From IMG/VR virus record IMGVR_UViG_3300007513_000119, positions 1 through 32,370 of that record: 32,370 nucleotides of DNA. One strand, given 5' to 3'. Made by a program: the position numbers and the translations under genes. Of this stretch, positions 31,971 to 32,370 are shown in pieces (within the stretch, counting starts at the first letter, position 1; every line of letters starts with the position of its first letter). The stretch is from a virus. Below the pieces are notes generated by a model. The model made no database searches and had not been told where the DNA came from. It saw only the letters and a list, made by a program, of their open reading frames with translations.

Positions 31971-32370
31971 ATGGCAATAACATATCTTTCAGGAGAGAGA
32001 ATACAGGGAAGTAGTACAGCAATAGTTGTTGGTGCTGCAACTGTATGGGATAGTTCTACTGGAATTGAGAATGTAACAATAAGTAATAGTAATTTGACAG
32101 CAACATCACATAGTGGTAGTAGTGAATGGGATAATTATCAAGCACAATCTACTGTAACATGGAATCCAGCTAATTTGGCAAGTGGTGAGGAATTTCAAGT
32201 TACATTCAAAGTGACAGATGATTCAAAGATTGGTGGTTTAGCTTTTGAAAAAAGTCCATCAACAGATATAGGAAATTTTGGTGGAGTTGATTTTGGAATG
32301 TATATGGTTGGTAATGGTGGTACACCAAATTATATTAATTGTATGGAAAGTGGAACAAAAAAAGCTGAAT
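31971..32370 (+). CDS. Structural/adhesin-like protein, 3' end outside window
   Basis: The frame opens at ATG 31971 and is still open at the window end, giving at least 133 residues. The N-terminus MAITYLSGERIQG is a recurring opening in structural proteins of environmental viral and archaeal contigs. The rest is beta-rich with a FQVTFKVTDDSKIGGLAFEK segment reminiscent of lectin-like sandwiches. With the fibre gene 13 bases upstream, it is probably another tail-tip or surface-binding protein. Confidence 0.6.
   Translation, partial: MAITYLSGERIQGSSTAIVVGAATVWDSSTGIENVTISNSNLTATSHSGSSEWDNYQAQSTVTWNPANLASGEEFQVTFKVTDDSKIGGLAFEKSPSTDIGNFGGVDFGMYMVGNGGTPNYINCMESGTKKAE

Overview
The window reads as part of an A/T-rich tailed virus (Caudoviricetes-type) or provirus of an archaeon. 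A full head-neck-tail gene set is present: portal, prohead protease, scaffold, HK97-fold capsid protein, connectors, tail tube, tail chaperones with a frameshift, tape measure, distal tail, hub and fibres. Many rightward genes have a TTTATATA-like box whose centre lies about 25-28 bases before the ATG, which is the layout of archaeal core promoters driving leaderless mRNAs. Genes inside transcription units more often have Shine-Dalgarno-like sites (for example before 12382, 29982 and 30113) or overlap as ATGA/TAATG. The host cannot be named from sequence alone. The A/T richness, zinc-ribbon abundance and a MAITYLSGERIQG-type structural protein are compatible with a marine ammonia-oxidising archaeon (Nitrososphaeria), but this is inference. 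No integrase, tRNA, polymerase or large terminase was found in the window.

Layout. Bases 1-8450 hold a tightly packed leftward operon, probably early genes. In transcription order it encodes a SWIM zinc-finger protein, a MoaD/ThiS-like ubiquitin-fold protein ending in Gly-Gly-Ser-Ile, a 65-aa protein, an 824-aa GHKL (Hsp90/rIIA-like) ATPase, several unknown and zinc-binding proteins, a gp88-family protein, zinc-ribbon miniproteins and a MoxR-type AAA+ ATPase. The operon is headed by an array (8147-8640) of repeated promoter-like elements, each a leftward TATA box, most with a GCGATC block upstream. One further copy lies inside the operon at 2989-3016. Bases 8640-10170 form a control region with one small rightward gene, four small leftward genes and a nested inverted repeat. 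Bases 10169-32370 carry the rightward late structural module, interrupted by one leftward gene at 13143-13574.

How it works together. The portal, a protease with a very long zinc-ribbon tail, a scaffold and the capsid protein build the head. Two small beta-rich proteins may decorate it. Three connector or tail-completion proteins, the tail tube, the G/GT chaperones and a 654-aa tape measure build a long, probably non-contractile tail. A Dit-like protein with an FN3 domain, a hub with an inserted LamG-like domain, and fibre proteins form the tip. Poly-T tracts after the head-gene units are probable archaeal terminators.

The most unusual points are the virus-encoded ubiquitin-like protein beside SWIM and GHKL proteins, the repeated promoter array, the protease tail with six short repeated motifs, zinc ribbons inserted in the portal, and a textbook -1 slippery heptamer in the tail chaperone gene.
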